Positions 56,150 through 64,000 of a stretch of 64,000 nt of DNA are shown here, piece by piece. Source of the DNA: a bacterium (GTDB lineage Bacteria; Electryoneota; RPQS01). Both the position numbers and the translations under genes were made by a program. The stretch covers positions 1 to 64,000 of the forward strand of contig DASXUQ010000005.1 of assembly GCA_036504735.1 (NCBI GenBank), read 5' to 3'. Each line of letters begins with the position of its first letter. The stretch's first letter is position 1. A model generated the notes under the pieces. The model was not told the DNA's origin. It saw nothing but the letters and a program-made list of their open reading frames with translations, and ran no database searches.

Positions 56150-56917
56150 ATGCTTCGTCTCTTTGGAACCGTTTTGATTTGCTTCATCGTGGTCCTCCTT
56201 GTGGGTTCCAGCACCGCATTTGCCTGGGACAGCCCCCAGAAGTACGGCGTCGAAGTCCGTGGCGGCTTCGGCAAATACGACATGGGTGATGTCACTCCCG
56301 GAATCGAGTCGTTGAGAAACGATATGAAGAAGCATTCCATCGCTACGACCCTGTCCGAGAAGGATCAGGGACCGATGGGCGGCTTCAGCCTGCTTTTCCG
56401 GCCCAGCAAGCATGCGATGTGGGAAATCGGCTTCAACGCGCTCCTGGACGTGGAAAACAAGGCAGAGCAGCAGTTCGGCACGGACACGACGTCCGCCCAG
56501 ATGCTGATGCATGCCAATGAGTTCTTCGTCAAGGGTAACGCTGTAGCGACGATCACCGACTACTTCCACGTGGATTTCGGCGCCGGTCTTTCCTATTACA
56601 ATGCCGAACTTCAGGTTCAGGACCGTCTGAACAGCAGCTTCGTCTATGACGCCGTTGGCCGCGCGTTCGGTCTTATCGGTGGCGTGAATGCCGAACTTCT
56701 GGTCACGAAGCGCGTCGGCGTCATCCTCGGCGGCGGCGGCCGTATTGCCAACACCAGCAACTTCACCTATTGGGATCCGGTTACCCGTCAGCGCACGTAT
56801 CTGAAGGTGATCGGCGGCTCGCGTCCCATCGAAGTCAACCTCAGCGGCGCTTATGCGAACGCCGGCCTGCGTTTCTACTTCGATCCGGTCACGAAGCCTG
56901 TGGATTTCACGCGCTAA
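56150..56917 (+). CDS. Small outer-membrane beta-barrel protein
   Basis: A 255-residue exported protein with signal MLRLFGTVLICFIVVLLVGSSTAFA, then about eight amphipathic strands such as YGVEVRGGFGKYDMG, GGFSLLFRPSKHAMWEIGFNALLD and YANAGLRFYFDPV, as in OmpA/OmpX-like barrels. It matches no family I can name. ATG 56150 has GGAGG (56137-56141) eight bases upstream; the ATG at 56135 would place this sequence inside the gene and is rejected. A terminator follows. Confidence 0.75.
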   Translation: MLRLFGTVLICFIVVLLVGSSTAFAWDSPQKYGVEVRGGFGKYDMGDVTPGIESLRNDMKKHSIATTLSEKDQGPMGGFSLLFRPSKHAMWEIGFNALLDVENKAEQQFGTDTTSAQMLMHANEFFVKGNAVATITDYFHVDFGAGLSYYNAELQVQDRLNSSFVYDAVGRAFGLIGGVNAELLVTKRVGVILGGGGRIANTSNFTYWDPVTRQRTYLKVIGGSRPIEVNLSGAYANAGLRFYFDPVTKPVDFTR

Positions 56918-56965
56918 TTTCGGCGGATACGGGCACTCGCCCGCTCTATCACTACTTTTCGAAAC

Positions 56966-57003
56966 AGACCATCACGAGTCTTCCCGACAGTGATGGTCTT
57001 TTT
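56966..57003 (+). terminator. Terminator after the small barrel gene
   Basis: AGACCATCAC (56966-56975) pairs with GTGATGGTCT (56990-56999) across a 14-nt loop, then TTTT. Perfect 10-bp stem. Confidence 0.85.
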
Positions 57004-57057
57004 CCTAAGTCCCCCAAGGTAAGCTCCGTTCCGTGAACGGGTTTGGGAGGTTGTGCG

Positions 57058-57516
57058 ATGGCCAGAGTTCTGGTGGTGATTGGCTCGGCTTCGGACCGCG
57101 AGTACTTTGAAGGCGTTGAGTCCCTGGCCGATTTCTTCGGCTTCGAACTCGAAATCGCCGTGCTCTCGGCGCACCGCAATTCCGAGCGGTTACGGGAGAA
57201 GTTGGCAACGGCGGCGACGGACGGCACCGAAGTGATCGTGGCCGCGGCAGGAATGGCGGCGCATCTCGCGGGTGTTTGCGCCGCAGAGTCGCTGCTGCCT
57301 GTGATCGGCGTGCCGCTGCCGGCGTCCAGTCTGGGCGGCCTCGATGCCCTGCTCTCGACGGTGCAGATGCCGTCCGGTGTTCCCGTGGCCACGGTGGCCA
57401 TCGGCAAGGCCGGCGCGAAAAACGCGATGGTGCTTGCCGCGCGGATCCTCGCTCTGAAGTATCCCGCCATGACCGAAAAACTGGCGGCGTTCAAAGCGAA
57501 GGGAGCGCGCCTGTGA
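57058..57516 (+). CDS. purE: 5-(carboxyamino)imidazole ribonucleotide mutase
   Basis: PurE moves the carboxylate of N5-CAIR to C4 in purine synthesis. The 152-residue product has VVIGSASDREYFEG, VLSAHRNSERL, VIVAAAGMAAHLAGVCAAE and the long conserved stretch GVPLPASSLGGLDALLSTVQ followed by AIGKAGAKNAMVLAA. ATG 57058 has GGGAGG eight bases upstream. No purK is next to it. Its stop overlaps the start of a glycosyltransferase (GTGA), an unusual coupling. Confidence 0.95.
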   Translation: MARVLVVIGSASDREYFEGVESLADFFGFELEIAVLSAHRNSERLREKLATAATDGTEVIVAAAGMAAHLAGVCAAESLLPVIGVPLPASSLGGLDALLSTVQMPSGVPVATVAIGKAGAKNAMVLAARILALKYPAMTEKLAAFKAKGARL

Positions 57517-58226
57517 AGGGATTGGTTGTCATTCCCACCTACAACGAGCGCGATACCGTAGACGCGATTCTGGACGCCGTGCTGGCGCAAAATCTCGGGC
57601 TGGATGTCCTGTTTGTGGATGATAATTCTCCCGATGGCACGGCCAAGCGGATCAAAGAACGCGCCGCGGCGGACCCGCACGTGAAGCTCATCGAGCGGCC
57701 CGGAAAGATGGGACTGGGAACGGCGTACGTGGCCGGCTTCAAATACGCCATTGCCAACGGCTACGACGTCGTCTTCGAAATGGACGCGGACTTCTCCCAC
57801 GATCCCTCGGCCCTGCCGGTGATGATGGAGAAGATCAAGGATTACGATTTCGTGCTCGGCTCGCGCTACGTCAACGGAATCTCCGTGGTGAACTGGCCTT
57901 TGCGGCGCCTGCTGCTCAGCACGTTCGCTTCGAAGTATACGCGGGTCATTACGGGCATGCCGATCATGGATCCGACCGGCGGCTACAAGTGCTTCCGCGT
58001 GGACGTGCTCAAAGCCATCGATCTTGACCGCGTGAAATCCGGCGGCTACAGCTTCCAGATCGAGATGAATTTCAAAGCGTGGAAGAAAGGGTTCCGCTGG
58101 GTGGAAGTGCCGATCATCTTCGTGGACCGCAGGGTGGGCAATTCGAAAATGTCCAAGGCAATTGTGCGCGAGGCCGTGCTCATGGTTTGGAAACTGCGGC
58201 TCCGCTCTATGCTGGGCAAGCTCTGA
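57513..58226 (+). CDS. Polyprenol monophosphomannose synthase
   Basis: A 237-residue GT2 enzyme of the DPM1 class: GLVVIPTYNERDTVDAIL, LFVDDNSPDGTAKRI, MDADFSHDP (metal-binding DxD within the family signature), VLGSRYVNG, DPTGGYKCFRVDVL and FVDRRVGNSKMSKAIVREA. It transfers mannose (or glucose) from the nucleotide sugar to polyprenyl phosphate, giving the lipid-linked donor for GT-C enzymes such as the DUF2723 protein. No transmembrane domain is fused. The GTG start overlaps the purE stop; its own stop shares one base with the next start (TGATG). Confidence 0.93.
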   Translation: MKGLVVIPTYNERDTVDAILDAVLAQNLGLDVLFVDDNSPDGTAKRIKERAAADPHVKLIERPGKMGLGTAYVAGFKYAIANGYDVVFEMDADFSHDPSALPVMMEKIKDYDFVLGSRYVNGISVVNWPLRRLLLSTFASKYTRVITGMPIMDPTGGYKCFRVDVLKAIDLDRVKSGGYSFQIEMNFKAWKKGFRWVEVPIIFVDRRVGNSKMSKAIVREAVLMVWKLRLRSMLGKL

Positions 58227-59086
58227 TGACGATTCGCGCGTGTGTGTCGACGTTGATTGTGACCTTCGAGTCCGGGCCGCATATCGGTGTTTGCCTGGAC
58301 AGTCTGCAGGCGACGTCGCACGAATGGCTGGCCGGCTGTCACGTGGTCGATAATGCGTCGACGGACGGTACGGCGGACGGTATTGCCGAACGCTATCCGT
58401 GGGTGCATCTGATCCGCAACCGGGACAACGTGGGCTTTGGCCGCGCGGTCAACCAGGCGGCGCAGGCGGCCTCGGGCGAGTACCTGTTGGTTCTGAATCC
58501 CGATACGGTGATCCGTCCGGGAGCGATTGCCGAACTGGTGCGTTTTCTCGACCACCGTCCGGCTGCGGCGGCGTGCGGACCGAAAATCGTGGATTTGCAG
58601 GGCAACTTCCAGTATTATTGCCGGCGCGGTTTTCCCACGCCGATCAATTCGCTTGGGTATCTGTCGGGACTGGACCGGATGTTTCCGTCGAGCCGCAGGC
58701 TGGGCGGCTATTACCGCCGGGACATTCCGGCGGATCTGGAAATCATGACCGATTCGCTGGCAGGATGCTTCATGGTGATTCGCCGCGAGCCGTTCGCGGC
58801 TGTGGGCGGGTTCGACGAGGACTATTTCCTGTTTGGCGAGGACATTGACCTGTGCTGGAAACTCAAGCACGCGGGTCATGAGGTCTGGTATGTTCCATCG
58901 GCGCTGGTGGAACACCGCAAAGGCGCGAGTATGAGCCATGCGCGGGATACGGCGCGGCGCGAGTTCTACCGTTCGATGAAACTGTTTATGGACAAGCGGC
59001 TGACTTCGCACTACTCTCCGGTCACGCTGGCCATTGCAAAAATGGGAGTGGACGTCGTGGCGCTTCTGGAACGGCGCTTCCGGTAG
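58226..59086 (+). CDS. Family 2 glycosyltransferase (rhamnosyltransferase-like)
   Basis: A 286-residue WbbL-type enzyme: STLIVTFESGPHIGVCLDSL, VVDNASTDGTADGI, NRDNVGFGRAVNQAAQ, LVLNPDTVIRPG (DxD-like) and DSLAGCFMVIRREPFAAVGGFDEDYFLFGEDIDLCWKL with the GEDxD acceptor motif. It probably adds a deoxyhexose to a surface glycan. ATG 58226 overlaps the preceding stop; a longer frame reaching back to 58079 lies within that gene and is rejected. Confidence 0.92.
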   Translation: MTIRACVSTLIVTFESGPHIGVCLDSLQATSHEWLAGCHVVDNASTDGTADGIAERYPWVHLIRNRDNVGFGRAVNQAAQAASGEYLLVLNPDTVIRPGAIAELVRFLDHRPAAAACGPKIVDLQGNFQYYCRRGFPTPINSLGYLSGLDRMFPSSRRLGGYYRRDIPADLEIMTDSLAGCFMVIRREPFAAVGGFDEDYFLFGEDIDLCWKLKHAGHEVWYVPSALVEHRKGASMSHARDTARREFYRSMKLFMDKRLTSHYSPVTLAIAKMGVDVVALLERRFR

Positions 59087-59137
59087 GAGGCCCTGTTCGG
59101 TTCGCGGACGAATCTACTGCGGAAAGGATCTACGTAT

Positions 59138-60178
59138 ATGGCAAATCAGACGGCGGAAGCGAAGCAGAGCCCGGCACCGGAACGCGGTGCGGTCGGCACT
59201 GCGCGCGGTTCCTTCGCCGATACATTTGTACTCGATTTTGAAAAGCCCGTGGCCGAACTGGAGCGCAAGATTGCCGAGATGCGCGCGATTGCGGCCGGAC
59301 CGGGCATGAAATCCCTGTCGCAGGAAATTGACCGCATGGAAAAGAAAGCGGCCCACATGCGACAGGAAGTGTATAAGAGTCTCAGCGCGTGGCAAAAGGT
59401 GCAGATCGCCCGCCACCCGCGGCGTCCCTATACCCTTGACTATGTACAGCGGATCTGTGATTCGTGGCTGGAACTGCACGGCGACCGTGGTTTTGCCGAT
59501 GATCATGCGCTGGTGACAGGCATGGCGGAAATCGGCGGCGAGAAGTTGATGGTCATCGGCCACCAGAAAGGCCGCGGCACCAAGGACAATCTCTTCCGCA
59601 ATTTTGCGATGGCGAGCCCCGAAGGTTACCGCAAGGCGCTGCGCTTCATGAAGCTGGCTGCCAAGTTCAACCGCCCGGTGCTGACGCTGATCGACACTCC
59701 CGGCGCTTATCCCGGGCTCGGCGCGGAAGAGCGCGGACAGGCCGAAGCGATTGCGCGGAACCTGTTTGAGATGGCGCGGCTTCCCGTGCCGGTGATTGCG
59801 GTGGTGATCGGTGAAGGCGGTTCGGGCGGCGCGCTGGCGCTGTCGGTGGCCGATGAAATTCACATGCTGGAGCATTCGATCTATTCGGTGATCTCGCCGG
59901 AAGGCTGTGCGTCGATTCTCTACCGCGATGCGGGACAGGCGGCACAGGCAGCCGAGGCCTTGAAGCTTACCGCGCAGGATTTGTTGGGTCTGAAGGTGAT
60001 TGACGGCATCATCGAAGAGCCGGTGGGCGGTGCGCATTCGGATCCGGATCTGGCGGCGCAGCGAATTCGCAAGCGGATTCTCGATACCCTGACCCGTCTG
60101 AAGAATATGGAACCGGGGCGGCTCGTTACTGCACGGCACGAGAAGTATGAGAAGATCGGATTCTGGGTCGAAGGCTGA
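59138..60178 (+). CDS. accA: Acetyl-CoA carboxylase carboxyltransferase subunit alpha
   Basis: AccA forms the malonyl-CoA-producing carboxyltransferase with AccD. The 346 residues contain LDFEKPVAELERKIAEM, QIARHPRRPYTLDYVQ, FADDHALVTGMAEIGGEKLMVIGHQKGR, IDTPGAYPGLGAEERGQAEAIA and VVIGEGGSGGALALSVADEIHMLEHSIYSVISPEGCASILYRD in outline. About 25 poorly conserved residues precede the usual start. GGAAAGG is 12 bases before the ATG. accD is not in the window. The next gene starts inside its last 32 bases. Confidence 0.97.
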   Translation: MANQTAEAKQSPAPERGAVGTARGSFADTFVLDFEKPVAELERKIAEMRAIAAGPGMKSLSQEIDRMEKKAAHMRQEVYKSLSAWQKVQIARHPRRPYTLDYVQRICDSWLELHGDRGFADDHALVTGMAEIGGEKLMVIGHQKGRGTKDNLFRNFAMASPEGYRKALRFMKLAAKFNRPVLTLIDTPGAYPGLGAEERGQAEAIARNLFEMARLPVPVIAVVIGEGGSGGALALSVADEIHMLEHSIYSVISPEGCASILYRDAGQAAQAAEALKLTAQDLLGLKVIDGIIEEPVGGAHSDPDLAAQRIRKRILDTLTRLKNMEPGRLVTARHEKYEKIGFWVEG

Positions 60179-60584
60179 CGAGCCGGGCCTCGACGGCGTC
60201 ACCTCGCTGCGCGTCCGCTATGGGGAAACGGACGCCATGGGCTGGGTGTACTACGGAACGTATTTTCTCTATTTTGAAGTGGGCCGTACGGAGCTGATCC
60301 GTGCGGCGTGGCGTGCCTACCGCGAGATCGAGGATTCCGGTCTGCGATTGCCGGTCGTGCAGGCGCACTGCCGGTATGTGCGGGGCGCGAAGTACGATGA
60401 CGTGCTCGACATCCACTCGCGCATGACCCTGCCCAGTGCGTTCCGCGTGCGCTTCGATTATGCCGTGCGGCGGCAGGCAGATCAGGAATTGCTGGCGGAA
60501 GGATTCACCGAACATTGTTTTGTTTCGTCCGCGGGAAGTCCGGTCAAGATTCCGGCGGATTTGCGCGCTCTGGTACCGGCATGA
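60147..60584 (+). CDS. Acyl-CoA thioesterase (4HBT hot-dog family, YbgC-like)
   Basis: A 145-residue single hot-dog domain. The signature SLRVRYGETDAMGWVYYGTYFLYFEVGRTELIR contains the catalytic aspartate of the 4-hydroxybenzoyl-CoA thioesterase type, followed by RGAKYDDVLDIHSRM. It probably hydrolyses short or medium acyl-CoAs; the native substrate is unknown. The ATG lies inside the accA 3' end, and its own stop overlaps the SDR start (ATGA), so it is translationally tied to both. Confidence 0.9.
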   Translation: MRRSDSGSKADEPGLDGVTSLRVRYGETDAMGWVYYGTYFLYFEVGRTELIRAAWRAYREIEDSGLRLPVVQAHCRYVRGAKYDDVLDIHSRMTLPSAFRVRFDYAVRRQADQELLAEGFTEHCFVSSAGSPVKIPADLRALVPA

Positions 60585-61564
60585 CGCGGCGCGTTCTGAT
60601 CACCGGGGGAACCGGATTCCTTGGCAGCCACACGGTTGAAAAGTACCTTGCGGCAGGGTGGACCGTGCGTGCGCTGGTGCGCAATCCTGCCAAGCTCGGC
60701 TGGCTGGAGAAACTGCCGATTGAGGTGGCATACGGCACGCTGACGGACCCAGCGTCGCTTGCGGAAGCCGTGAAGGACTGCGATGTGGTGGTGCATTGCG
60801 CGGGACTGACCAAGGCCGTGCAGGCGAGTGAGTACTTCCGTATCAATGCCGACGCGACGCGCCAGCTCACGCAGTTGGCGGCAAAGAGCGGAGTCCGGCG
60901 TCTGGTGCTGTGTTCGTCGCAGGCAGCCGCCGGACCTTCTTCTCCGGGAAAGCCGGCGCGTGAGGATGATGTTCCCGCACCGATCTCGGACTACGGACGC
61001 AGCAAGCTGGCGGGGGAGAGAGCAGTGATTGACGCAGCGGGGGGAATGGAGTGGATTGTGATCCGGCCTCCGTCCATCATCGGTCCGCGCGATGAACAGT
61101 TTGTCCCGCTCTTTCGCGGCGTGGTGCGCTACGGAATTTATCCGCGATTCGGCACGGCACGCCGGCGATACAGTTTTGCCGGCGTCCATGACGTGGCGCG
61201 GGCGCTGCGCGTTGCCGGGGAGGCGGAACAGGGAGCCAACACGATCTATTTCGTGGCGCATGACGAGGCGCTGGACTGGGGCGAGGCGGCGGCAATCATA
61301 GCCGGCTTTGCGCATCGCAAGGTGCGACCGCTGCTGCTGCCGGAATGTGTGGTGCGCATCGTTGGAAGTCTTGCGGATCGTTATGCCTCACTGAGCGGCA
61401 AACCCCAGCTTCTGAGTGGCGACAAGTTCCGCGAAATCCTTGCGCCGGAGTGGAGGTGTTCTGTGGAGAAGATCCGCAGCGCCTGGGGCTTTACATGCAC
61501 ATGGTCGCGCGAGCAGACATTGCGCGAGACCTATGAGAGCTATCGGAATTCGGGCTTGTTGTGA
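60581..61564 (+). CDS. NAD-dependent epimerase/dehydratase (extended SDR)
   Basis: A 327-residue Rossmann-fold protein: RVLITGGTGFLGSHTVEKYLAAG (GGTGFxG cofactor motif), VVHCAGLTKAV, LVLCSSQAAAGPS and YGRSKLAGE (the YxxxK active site), with RPPSIIGPRDEQFVPLF. The substrate may be a nucleotide sugar or another carbonyl compound; the presence of glycosyltransferases upstream makes sugars plausible. ATG 60581 overlaps the thioesterase stop and is where the Rossmann fold starts. Its stop overlaps the helicase start (GTGA). Confidence 0.9.
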   Translation: MTRRVLITGGTGFLGSHTVEKYLAAGWTVRALVRNPAKLGWLEKLPIEVAYGTLTDPASLAEAVKDCDVVVHCAGLTKAVQASEYFRINADATRQLTQLAAKSGVRRLVLCSSQAAAGPSSPGKPAREDDVPAPISDYGRSKLAGERAVIDAAGGMEWIVIRPPSIIGPRDEQFVPLFRGVVRYGIYPRFGTARRRYSFAGVHDVARALRVAGEAEQGANTIYFVAHDEALDWGEAAAIIAGFAHRKVRPLLLPECVVRIVGSLADRYASLSGKPQLLSGDKFREILAPEWRCSVEKIRSAWGFTCTWSREQTLRETYESYRNSGLL

Positions 61565-64000
61565 GTGAAGGCGGTCACGGCGTGATCTCGATTGACAGAT
61601 TGATTGCGAGTCTTGATCCGGAGTTGCAGCGTGGAATTCAGTTCCGCGAATCCCTGCCGCCGAAGGATGCCGTGTATGGAGAGCTGAATCCCCCGCTGCC
61701 CGCGCCGTTATGTGACGGGCTGGCGTCGCTGGGAATTCAGCAGCTCTATTCGCATCAGACCTCCGCGATTGAGGCCGTGCGCCGGGGTGAAAATGTGGTG
61801 GTGGTTACACCCACGGCCAGCGGCAAAACGCTGACCTATTTTCTGCCTGTCGCCGAAGCCGTTCTGAAGGATCCGCAGAGCAGCGCGCTGGTGCTTTTTC
61901 CGCTGAAGGCACTGGAACAGGACCAGCGCGGCAAGATCGCCCACTGGCAGAAGCAGCTCGCGAACGTGCTGCCGCTGACGGCGGAGATTTATGACGGCGA
62001 CACCGCGAAGAATCTGCGCGCCAGGATCAAACAGAAGCCGCCGCACTTTCTGATTTCCAATCCCGACATGCTGCATCAGGCGATTCTTGCCTATCATCAG
62101 GGATGGGACCATTTCTTCCGGCGGCTCAAGTACATCGTGATCGATGAACTGCATGCGTATCGCGGAGTGTTCGGGTCGCACATTCTGCAAGTCTTCAAGC
62201 GGCTGTCGCGGCTGCTGGCGTATCACGACGTGCATCCGCAGTTCATCTGTCTCTCGGCGACCATTGCCAACCCGCTGGAACTTGCGCAAACCCTGACGGA
62301 CCGCCCCTTCACCCTGATTCAGGAGTCCGGCGCGCCGCTGGGCGGCAAGGACGTGGTGTTCGTTAATTCGCAGACGACGATGACGAGCACGGTGACCAAG
62401 CTGTTCATGAAGGCGCTGGACCAGGGGCTGAAGACGATTGTCTTCACCAAGTCGCGGGTAAACACTGAGATCATCTACCGCTCGATCATCGAAACGCGCC
62501 CTGATCTTGCCGCGCACGTGAGTTCTTACCGCGCGGGATTCCTGCCCGAGGAGCGGCGCGAAATCGAACAAAAGATGGCCAGCGGTGTGCTGCGCGGAGT
62601 GGTGTCCACCAGCGCGCTGGAACTCGGCATTGACATCGGAGGATTGGACGTCTGCATTCTGGCCGGATATCCCGGCAGCATGATGTCTTTCTGGCAGCGT
62701 TCGGGACGCGTGGGACGGCGCGGCGACGAGAGCGTGATCTTTCTTGTGGCAGGGTACGATGCGCTGGACCAGTATTTCCTGTCGAACCCGCAGCAGCTCT
62801 TAGGGCGCTCGTTCGAGTCGGCGCTGATCAACAACTCCAACGAAGAAATTCTCAAGGCGCATCTTCCCGCCGCGGCGGCGGAGATCCCGTTGATGACGGA
62901 AGACCCGTACATCGACGTGGTGCGCCATAAGGATGTGATCGAAGATCTGGAACGCCAGGGACTGCTGGTGCGGAGCGCGTCGGGACAGCAATGGTTTTCG
63001 GGGGCGAGCCGTCCGCACAGCGCCGTAAGCCTGCGCAATATCGGCGGCACGTTCGAAGTCATGTGCGCCGATAATCCGCGTCCCATGGGAGAAATTTCCG
63101 GCGGCTCCGTCTTCCGCGAATGCCACGAAGGCGCAATTTATCTGCACCGCGGCGAACAGTTCTTTGTAGAAAAGCTCGACCTCGAAAAGAAGCAGGTGCG
63201 CGTGCGCCCTGTGCAAACCACCATCTACACGATGGTGCGGTCGGAGAAACAGACGGAGATCATCGACGACCGCGAGCGCAAAACTGTGCGGTCGTTTGTT
63301 GTTCATGTCGGCAAAGTGAAGGTTACCGAGACCTATCACAGTTTCGAACGGCGCCGCGTCTATTCGCAGGAACTGCTTTCCGTAGAGCCGCTCGATTTGC
63401 CGCCGCAGAGTTATGTCACCAGCAGCATCTGGGTGGAAATTCCCACGGCCCTTGGCGACTCGCTTGCCAAAGATGATCTGCATTTCATGGGCGGCATTCA
63501 CGCGGTGGAGCATGCAGCGATTTCGATGATTCCCCTGTTTGCACTCTGCGACCGCAATGATGTGGGTGGTATTACCTTCACGCGGCATAAGCAGCTTACC
63601 GGCGGCGCGATCTTTTTCTATGACGGTTATCCGGGCGGGGCGGGGATTGCCGAATACAACTATTCGATCATTGAAGAGTTGCTGCGGCGGACGCTGAACT
63701 TGATCGAGAACTGCCCATGCGAAGACGGCTGTCCTTCCTGCATTCAGTCGCCCAAGTGCGGCTCAGGCAATAAGCCGCTGGACAAACAGGCGTCGATTCG
63801 CGCGCTGAAATATCTGTTGCGCGAGCCCGGCGAAGACGAGGACGTGGAAGAGTCGCAAGCGGCCATCGTGGCTGAAGCGCCGCAAGAAGCCGTTGAAGTG
63901 ATCGACTGGCAGCCGCAGTCCATCCCCGCAGGCAAACGTGTGCTGGTCTTCGACCTCGAAACGCAACGCTCCGCCGATGAAGTAGGAGGCTGGTCCGAAG
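61561..64000 (+). CDS. DUF1998 DEAD/DEAH helicase (MrfA-type) fused to RNase H-like exonuclease, 3' end outside window
   Basis: The open frame runs from GTG 61561 (GTGA overlap with the SDR stop) past the window end, 813 codons so far. Helicase motifs: Walker A TPTASGKT (about 82), VIDELHAYRG (about 193), LSAT (about 231), SALELGIDIGG and QRSGRVGRRG (about 380). The MrfA/YprA signature follows: a DUF1998 region with GGIHAVEHAAISMIPLFALCDRNDVGG and the four-cysteine cluster CPCEDGCPSCIQSPKCG (about 718-735). After a variable linker, RVLVFDLETQRSADEVGGW (from about residue 790) begins a DnaQ/PolB-like 3'-5' exonuclease fold (DxE). In Bacillus MrfA and MrfB are separate genes for repair of mitomycin lesions; here they appear joined. 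Confidence 0.9.
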   Translation, partial: MSEGGHGVISIDRLIASLDPELQRGIQFRESLPPKDAVYGELNPPLPAPLCDGLASLGIQQLYSHQTSAIEAVRRGENVVVVTPTASGKTLTYFLPVAEAVLKDPQSSALVLFPLKALEQDQRGKIAHWQKQLANVLPLTAEIYDGDTAKNLRARIKQKPPHFLISNPDMLHQAILAYHQGWDHFFRRLKYIVIDELHAYRGVFGSHILQVFKRLSRLLAYHDVHPQFICLSATIANPLELAQTLTDRPFTLIQESGAPLGGKDVVFVNSQTTMTSTVTKLFMKALDQGLKTIVFTKSRVNTEIIYRSIIETRPDLAAHVSSYRAGFLPEERREIEQKMASGVLRGVVSTSALELGIDIGGLDVCILAGYPGSMMSFWQRSGRVGRRGDESVIFLVAGYDALDQYFLSNPQQLLGRSFESALINNSNEEILKAHLPAAAAEIPLMTEDPYIDVVRHKDVIEDLERQGLLVRSASGQQWFSGASRPHSAVSLRNIGGTFEVMCADNPRPMGEISGGSVFRECHEGAIYLHRGEQFFVEKLDLEKKQVRVRPVQTTIYTMVRSEKQTEIIDDRERKTVRSFVVHVGKVKVTETYHSFERRRVYSQELLSVEPLDLPPQSYVTSSIWVEIPTALGDSLAKDDLHFMGGIHAVEHAAISMIPLFALCDRNDVGGITFTRHKQLTGGAIFFYDGYPGGAGIAEYNYSIIEELLRRTLNLIENCPCEDGCPSCIQSPKCGSGNKPLDKQASIRALKYLLREPGEDEDVEESQAAIVAEAPQEAVEVIDWQPQSIPAGKRVLVFDLETQRSADEVGGWSE

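Overview
The window looks like a chromosomal segment of a GC-rich (roughly 58-60% by eye) didermic bacterium of the Fibrobacteres-Chlorobi-Bacteroidetes (FCB) superphylum, probably one of its little-cultured phyla. This rests on gene content: a complete MoxR/DUF58/BatA-E aerotolerance operon, a PorD-like (DUF4835) secretion protein beside PorV-like and helix-hairpin-helix outer-membrane barrels, DUF2723 and DUF4920 proteins, and many short lipoproteins. There is no rRNA, CRISPR array or insertion sequence. Apart from the first 2 kb the DNA is dense, operonic core genome.

Layout. 1-1.9 kb: a lower-GC accessory patch with a TIR-like membrane protein, apparently frameshifted at its 5' end, and a DUF5677 protein, next to a poly-C run and a repeat-like hairpin. 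2.2-5.7 kb: clpB and a TerC transporter. 5.8-11.6 kb: a cobalamin-binding mutase subunit, yebC, ruvC-ruvA-ruvB, queA, ispD, ispF. 11.6-18.6 kb: gltX, ddl, ribD, ribE, ribBA (with a replaced metal-ligand residue), a beta-propeller lipoprotein and dtd. 18.7-19.4 kb: autoregulated lexA. 19.5-26 kb: a leaderless PorD-like gene on the minus strand, divergent from an envelope operon (PorV-like barrel, HhH barrel, glycosyltransferase, amidase, murI). 26-31.9 kb: rho, a DNRLRE-like lipoprotein with a second barrel, glyA, nrdR. 31.9-37.6 kb: nuoJKLMN. 37.7-39.9 kb (minus): DUF4920 protein, AlaA-like aminotransferase, tRNA-Asn. 40.1-43.8 kb: a 33-codon basic gene coupled to a HIT hydrolase, a large sensor kinase and a TPR lipoprotein. 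43.9-52 kb: the bat operon. 52.1-56.9 kb: glycosyltransferase, giant DUF2723 membrane protein, small barrel. 57-61.5 kb: purE, polyprenol-phosphate mannose synthase, glycosyltransferase, accA, thioesterase, SDR epimerase. 61.6-64 kb: a DUF1998 (MrfA-type) helicase that runs off the window and is fused to the start of an RNase H-like exonuclease domain.

Together the genes cover protein quality control, recombination repair, isoprenoid and riboflavin precursors, tRNA charging and proofreading, peptidoglycan and outer-envelope construction, and the proton-pumping arm of complex I. Most operons are linked by ATGA/GTGA/TTGA stop-start overlaps, implying translational coupling.

Regulation is unusually readable. 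At least eleven intergenic promoters share the form TTGAnn-N17-TATATT or a close variant, every one with a 17-bp spacer. Several carry extra structure: a LexA box inside the lexA spacer, a -35 inside the terC terminator, nested inverted repeats around the 27.4-kb promoter, a perfect promoter pointing antisense into the PorD-like gene, and two promoters placed so close to the start codon that the mRNA should have little or no leader. The most interesting candidates are the 33-residue KMRKHK protein (possibly a bS22/mS38-type ribosomal protein), the antisense/leaderless PorD arrangement, the RibBA His-to-Gln change, the MrfA-MrfB-type fusion, and the TIR-DUF5677 pair.
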